Below, piece after piece: positions 15,246 to 17,573 of a stretch of 17,573 nucleotides of DNA. The first letter of the stretch is position 1; every line of letters starts with the position of its first letter. The position numbers and the translations under genes are program-made. The DNA is taken from NCBI GenBank assembly GCA_021807065.1, contig JAKAPO010000014.1, forward strand, positions 1 to 17,573. Direction: 5' to 3'. Origin of the DNA: a bacterium. GTDB lineage: Bacteria; Vulcanimicrobiota; Vulcanimicrobiia; Vulcanimicrobiales; Vulcanimicrobiaceae. The notes beneath the pieces are model-generated. The model searched no databases, was not told where the DNA came from, and saw nothing but the letters and a program-made list of their open reading frames with translations.

Positions 15246-16518
15246 GGTCGCGGCGTTGATCGCGTGTTGCGCCGCGGCGGCGTCGGTGATGGGATGCACG
15301 ACGCCCAACGTGCACTCGTCGCAGATACGCGGTATCGCGTACGTGAAACTCGACGACGTCGTGAAGCACGATCCGCTCTACTCGCAGCTCGCGAACATCG
15401 ATGACGCGATCGCAATGGTCGAACTCGTCGGCGCAAGCCCGCGGATACCGCGCAGCGCCGCCGAGATCGCGCGCGAAAGCGCGCAACTCCGCTCGGAGAT
15501 TGCATCTGCACAGGCGCGGACGCAGCATATCATCCGACAGAAGCAGCAAGCGTACGCCGCACGGACTCAGGCCGCCGTTACGGCGGCTCTCACTGCTGCC
15601 GGCGTGAAGAACGCGGCAAACGTTGCGGCTGCGATGGGGATCACCTCTTCGCAGCAGCAACAGCAAGCGGAACTCCAGGCTGGCCGGGATCTGATGGCTT
15701 ACCGGGCGGGCGTGGTACAGCAAAGCAATGCCGCGGCAGAAAACGTCGTGCGGCAGCTGCAAGCTGAGGCGGCGCAAAGACTGCAGGCGAAAGCTCAAGC
15801 AGAGCAGCAAGCCGAATCGAACCTCGCGCTGCGACTTTCGCAACAAGACGCATCCCAACGGCTTGCAATCCAGACGCGCCTGTCGATGCTGGCGCTCGGG
15901 CAAAGCGAGCGCCGCCAGTTGCAAGCGCAGCTCTCGCAAATGCAGCAACGGGAGAACGCGCTGCTCAACGCGCAGCGAGCCGCCGACCAACGCGAGTACG
16001 CGGCATATCGCGCGCAGGTCATGGCGCAAACGAACGCCGCCATACACGCGCAGCTTGCCAACCTCCAAACGCAGACGCAGGCTAAGCTGGTCGGGCGCCG
16101 CAACGCCGTAATCCAACAACTGCGTGGCGGCGTGCCACCTATGCCGGCGGCGTCGATCAGCCCCGCAACGAGGGCGCAGATCACGCACATCGCCGATCAG
16201 TTCCAACAACAATACTCCCACGACGTGCAGGACGTGATCGCACAGTACGAGCAAACCTATGCCGCGCTCGAGGCGCAGTACGCGACGTTGCACGGTGCCG
16301 ATGCGGCGGCGAGCAGCGCCGCCGCCCAGGAAGTGGCGTTGCTCCAACAACGGCGCCAGACGCTGTACGATCAAATCGTGAACCACATCCGCGGCGAAGC
16401 GGAGCGGCTCGCCAAGGCGAAGGGCCTCGACGTCGTCTTTTCCGGCGTTACGGCGGCTGCCGGCGGCTACAACATGACCAACGAACTCATAACGGATATC
16501 GAAAGCGAACACGAGTGA
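15229..16518 (+). CDS. Long coiled-coil OmpH-like lipoprotein
   Basis: From the ATG at 15229 this is 429 aa. The signal peptide ends in a lipobox-like SVMGC, with Cys23 the likely lipidated residue. A short N-terminal strand region (GIAYVKLDDVVKHDPLY, about 35-51) resembles the OmpH start. A very long Ala/Gln/Arg-rich helical region (about 75-395) is probably coiled coil, broken by a Pro-containing segment near 300-312 (GGVPPMPAASISPAT). The end (LAKAKGLDVVFSGVTAAAGGYNMTNELITDI) matches the OmpH pattern in which the final strand and D-I/L-T segment pair with the N-terminus. The overall plan is an OmpH fold with arms far longer than in the usual roughly 160-aa Skp. An upstream in-frame ATG at 15181 would precede the signal peptide with unlikely residues; 15220 is also possible. 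It overlaps both neighbours. The tether-like or scaffold role is inference. Confidence 0.72.
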   Translation: MHSASKVAALIACCAAAASVMGCTTPNVHSSQIRGIAYVKLDDVVKHDPLYSQLANIDDAIAMVELVGASPRIPRSAAEIARESAQLRSEIASAQARTQHIIRQKQQAYAARTQAAVTAALTAAGVKNAANVAAAMGITSSQQQQQAELQAGRDLMAYRAGVVQQSNAAAENVVRQLQAEAAQRLQAKAQAEQQAESNLALRLSQQDASQRLAIQTRLSMLALGQSERRQLQAQLSQMQQRENALLNAQRAADQREYAAYRAQVMAQTNAAIHAQLANLQTQTQAKLVGRRNAVIQQLRGGVPPMPAASISPATRAQITHIADQFQQQYSHDVQDVIAQYEQTYAALEAQYATLHGADAAASSAAAQEVALLQQRRQTLYDQIVNHIRGEAERLAKAKGLDVVFSGVTAAAGGYNMTNELITDIESEHE

Positions 16519-16925
16519 TGAAACAGACGATCCTTTTCTTGACGCTCTTTACCGTCGCGCTTGCGAGCGGGTGCGCGCCGTCGAGCCCGGTCGGACTCGT
16601 CGATGTCACGCGCATCGTCAACAACTGGTCCCAATATCAGGGCTATCAAGCGCAACTGGCTCTACAAGAACAGGCTATCGCTCAAAAACACGAGAGTTTG
16701 GCCCAAAAGGAACGCGATGCGGCGCAGCTGCAGGCGCGTTTCGGTCAAATCACCCAGCAGCTCACCGCTGAAGTCCAGAACGCCGCGGCGCAAGTTGCGC
16801 GCCAGAAAGGACTGCAGTTGGTCCTCACCCGCCAGGGCGTCGGCTACGGCGGTATCGACATTACAACGGATGTGGAGAAAGTCCTGAACATCACGGAGAC
16901 GACGACGCCCGCTCCGGGTTCGTAA
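16518..16925 (+). CDS. Short OmpH/Skp-like lipoprotein
   Basis: From the ATG at 16518 this is 135 aa, near the normal Skp size. A signal peptide (MKQTILFLTLFTVALASGC) ends in a good lipobox with Cys19. The mature part begins with OmpH-like VGLVDVTRIVNNW, has a Gln/Glu/Lys-rich helical arm (about 38-95) and ends with LQLVLTRQGVGYGGIDITTDVEKVL, the same V-x-YGG-x-DIT-x-DV pattern as both modules of the first gene. A GTG at 16515 would add one residue. The start overlaps the upstream stop (GTGATGA), so the two are probably translationally coupled. Skp-type holdase activity is inferred from the family. The possible membrane anchor is unusual, because classical Skp is soluble. Confidence 0.82.
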   Translation: MKQTILFLTLFTVALASGCAPSSPVGLVDVTRIVNNWSQYQGYQAQLALQEQAIAQKHESLAQKERDAAQLQARFGQITQQLTAEVQNAAAQVARQKGLQLVLTRQGVGYGGIDITTDVEKVLNITETTTPAPGS

Positions 16926-16936
16926 CGAGTTTCATC

Positions 16937-17573
16937 ATGCTCGGCAGCGTCGGAGAGCTCGCCGAACGCATCGGCGGGCGTGTTATCGGCGATCCTGGGA
17001 CGCCGATAGGGCGGATCACCTCCGTAGACGATGCCCAGAGCGACGCGCTCACGTTTGCGACGAGCGAACAGTATCTCGGCGCGGCCCTCCAGGGAAAGGC
17101 TGCGGCAATTCTCGTCGACGAGAGCCTCGCGTCCAACCATGCGACGCGCAAAGCGCTGATCGTGGTCGAGAACGTCCGCGCCGCGCTGGCCGTGCTGCTT
17201 GCGCTCGTTCGCCCACCCCGTCCACGCGGCCCATTTCGTCACCCGACTGCAATCGTGGATCCGAGCGCAAGCGTGGCGGACGATGCGTACATCGATGGGC
17301 TCGCCTACGTCGCAGCGGAAGCACGTATCGAAGCGGGGTGCGTGATCGGCGTCGGCGCGTACGTCGGCGAAAAAGCAGCGCTTGGAGAGCATACGTGGCT
17401 CCATCCGCACGCGTGCGTCATGAGAGACTGCGTCGTCGGAAAGCGAGTTGTACTCCATGCCGGTTGCGTCATCGGGAGCGAAGGATTCGGGTGGGCGTTC
17501 GTCGGCGATCGACTCGAGCGGATCCCGCAAGCGGGGAACGTCGTTTTGGGAGACGACGTGGAGGAGATCGGAA
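16937..17573 (+). CDS. lpxD: UDP-3-O-acylglucosamine N-acyltransferase LpxD, 3' end cut off
   Basis: Reading from the ATG at 16937 the frame stays open to the window end (212 codons plus 1 base). LpxD transfers a second acyl chain to UDP-3-O-acyl-glucosamine, the third step of lipid A synthesis. The N-terminal substrate-binding domain is about residues 1-100 (ITSVDDAQSDALTFA, AAAILVDE). The left-handed beta-helix begins with HPTAIVDPSASVADDAYI (102-119). The LpxD-typical HAGCVIGSEGFGWAF (174-188) and IPQAGNVVLGDDV (196-208) follow. The segment carrying the catalytic His lies beyond the edge. One oddity is DDVEEIG where the usual motif is DDVEIG. Its start is 11 nt after the last OmpH gene, with no strong ribosome binding site. 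In many bacteria fabZ, lpxA and lpxB follow. Confidence 0.93.
   Translation, partial: MLGSVGELAERIGGRVIGDPGTPIGRITSVDDAQSDALTFATSEQYLGAALQGKAAAILVDESLASNHATRKALIVVENVRAALAVLLALVRPPRPRGPFRHPTAIVDPSASVADDAYIDGLAYVAAEARIEAGCVIGVGAYVGEKAALGEHTWLHPHACVMRDCVVGKRVVLHAGCVIGSEGFGWAFVGDRLERIPQAGNVVLGDDVEEIG

Noticed and set aside
15235..16512. Minus-strand open frame of 425 codons opposite the long OmpH-like gene
   Set aside because: It mirrors the Ala/Gln-rich plus gene in GC-rich DNA. Its product is a low-complexity Leu/Arg/Cys-rich chain with no recognisable motif, and the plus-strand gene has a signal peptide, lipobox and overlaps fitting an operon.
1..17573. Mobile elements, CRISPR arrays, tRNA or rRNA genes
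   Set aside because: No transposase, integrase, inverted terminal repeats, regularly spaced repeats or RNA-gene signatures were seen on either strand.

Overview
The window is a dense, almost entirely plus-strand bacterial segment. It joins the chromosome-replication gene cluster to an outer-membrane biogenesis cluster. Gene order is dnaA, dnaN, recF, a DciA/DUF721 gene and gyrB, then a tamB-like giant gene, a BamA/Omp85 gene, three consecutive OmpH/Skp-like genes, and lpxD, which is cut by the window end. By eye the DNA is GC-rich. Several genes use GTG or TTG starts, and many starts lack a clear Shine-Dalgarno sequence.

Organism (inference): a GC-rich diderm, LPS-making bacterium. The dnaA-dnaN-recF-DUF721-gyrB order is familiar from Gram-positive (Terrabacteria) lineages. 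The following tamB-bamA-skp-lpxD block requires an outer membrane. This mix fits a diderm Terrabacteria phylum such as Candidatus Eremiobacterota (WPS-2). Armatimonadota or another deep diderm lineage cannot be excluded without phylogeny.

Layout. Bases 1-261 lie upstream of dnaA. They hold two inverted DnaA-box-like sites (96-122), an AT-richer stretch (about 211-237) and perhaps the first codons of a divergent minus-strand gene running off the left edge. dnaA is followed by a 188-bp gap with no gene. dnaN, recF, the DUF721 gene and gyrB are packed with overlaps or short gaps (4-nt overlap, 18-nt gap, 14-nt overlap) and look like one transcription unit. A consensus-like -10 box (TATACT) lies 7 nt before the GTG of tamB and may start a leaderless transcript for the envelope block. 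A 178-bp gap precedes bamA. From bamA to lpxD the genes are 34 nt apart or less, or overlap.

How the genes work together. The first block supplies the initiator (DnaA), sliding clamp (DnaN), gap-repair protein (RecF), a probable helicase-loading factor (DciA) and the supercoiling enzyme subunit (GyrB). The second block supplies the TamB-like inter-membrane bridge, the Omp85 insertase that folds outer-membrane barrels, Skp-type periplasmic holdase chaperones, and LpxD, which acylates the lipid A precursor.

The most unusual part is the run of three OmpH/Skp-like proteins with three architectures: a tandem double-domain protein, one with a very long Gln/Ala-rich coiled coil, and a short canonical-length one. 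All three have a cysteine at the end of the signal peptide, suggesting membrane-tethered lipoprotein chaperones. I found no mobile element, CRISPR array, tRNA or rRNA.
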